This document shows positions 63,821 to 64,000 of a DNA stretch of 64,000 bases, piece after piece. Source of the stretch: JANJUO01 sp942492935 (GTDB lineage: Bacteria; Bacteroidota; Ignavibacteria; Kapaibacteriales; UBA2268). Under the pieces are notes generated by a model. That model was not told the origin of the DNA, did no database searches, and saw nothing but the letters and a program-made list of their open reading frames with translations. Within the stretch, counting starts at the first letter, position 1; every line of letters starts with the position of its first letter. Where the stretch lies: contig OW818654.1 of assembly GCA_942492935.1 (NCBI GenBank), positions 682,001 to 746,000 on the forward strand, read 5' to 3'. A program made the position numbers and the translations under genes.

Positions 63821-64000
63821 AATAAAATATCTCCTCTTTTCTTGAACGTCTTACTGATATAATTCTTATGTTTAAATTTCTATATGTTATTATTGCAGTC
63901 CAATGAGCTGCTTTAATTTTACCGATAACAACAAATCTTGGTTCATCTTCAGTTTTCGCAGGTATTTCTAATATATTTTCATCATTCCAAAGTGATTGAG
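63807..64000 (-). CDS. BrnT-like toxin, C-terminal part (runs off the right edge)
   Basis: The frame is open to the window edge and ends TGA at 63807. It reads QSLWNDENILEIPAKTEDEP, RFVVIGKIKAAHWTAIITYR and IRIISVRRSRKEEIFYYES, the C-terminal half of BrnT ribonuclease toxins. The toxin-first order with overlap to the antitoxin is usual for brnTA. No lesion in the visible part. Confidence 0.8.
   Translation of the reverse strand, partial: QSLWNDENILEIPAKTEDEPRFVVIGKIKAAHWTAIITYRNLNIRIISVRRSRKEEIFYYESN

Noticed and set aside
55466..63830. Classical integron cassette array with attC sites
   Set aside because: The outer arms of the repeats read GTTTGTGGG...CCCACAAAC, not the RYYYAAC...GTTRRRY order of attC, one unit is in reverse orientation, and no integrase gene is seen. 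A cassette-like process stays possible but attC cannot be claimed.

Overview
The window is AT-rich chromosomal DNA from a member of the Bacteroidota/Chlorobiota group. Evidence for this: C-terminal type IX secretion (T9SS) sorting domains (ends of the genes at 53254-54564 and 61541-63229), a TonB-dependent receptor with a DUF4249 lipoprotein partner, Bacteroidetes-type promoters (TTTG-N19/20-TAnnTTTG) before icd, feoA and the P5C dehydrogenase gene, and several TTG/GTG starts. The F-type ATPase operon here lacks atpD and atpC. Green sulfur bacteria also keep those two genes apart, so an Ignavibacteria/Kapabacteria/Chlorobi-like lineage is plausible. The lineage is inference, not shown.

Layout. 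0-13.7 kb: end of a DUF4412-like gene, a LytTR regulator, a solute-binding lipoprotein, the iron module feoA-feoB-dtxR, two almost identical Rpn/PD-(D/E)XK genes in tandem, a TraB/GumN lipoprotein, a TonB receptor with DUF4249 partner, and a REC-SpoIIE phosphatase. 13.9-15.7 kb: a group II intron sitting just behind the intrinsic terminator of the atp operon, with its reverse transcriptase broken by two in-frame stops. 15.8-23.2 kb: the minus-strand atp operon (atpZ, a small membrane protein, atpB, E, F, H, A, G) with a heptose epimerase gene (hldD) between atpA and atpG. 23.3-24.9 kb: a lipoprotein and ribD. 25.0-29.7 kb: a type IIG restriction-modification gene cut by an IS1380-like element with a perfect 5-bp target duplication. 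30-32 kb: ECF sigma / anti-sigma / Spy-like operon. 32.7-35 kb: monomeric isocitrate dehydrogenase. 35.7-46.8 kb: a sugar transferase, four consecutive histidine kinases and an acidic protein. 47-55.5 kb: tRNA-Asn, P5C dehydrogenase, cutA-lipB-lnt, a T9SS cargo protein and a 3-methyladenine DNA glycosylase.

55.5-64 kb is the most unusual part. It is a run of small two-gene units, mostly toxin-antitoxin (TA) pairs: a GNAT-like pair, HicBA, a PF09720/ParE-type pair, DUF4160/DUF2442, HicBA again, HEPN/MNT, VapBC, and BrnTA at the edge. Related structured intergenic repeats (terminator-like hairpin, long inverted repeat, then a short AGCCC...CTGGGG hairpin) separate many of the units. The toxin genes are broken again and again, each by a different lesion (truncation, frameshift, nonsense, internal deletion), while the antitoxin partners stay open. 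Together with the interrupted restriction gene and the dead intron RT, this suggests a former accumulation zone for selfish modules that is now decaying.

Genes that act together: feoA/feoB/dtxR (ferrous iron uptake and its repressor), the atp genes (proton-driven ATP synthesis), TonB receptor plus DUF4249 (outer-membrane uptake), sigma/anti-sigma/Spy-like (envelope stress), the kinase cluster (signal transduction), and cutA-lipB-lnt (tightly packed; lipoate transfer and lipoprotein acylation).
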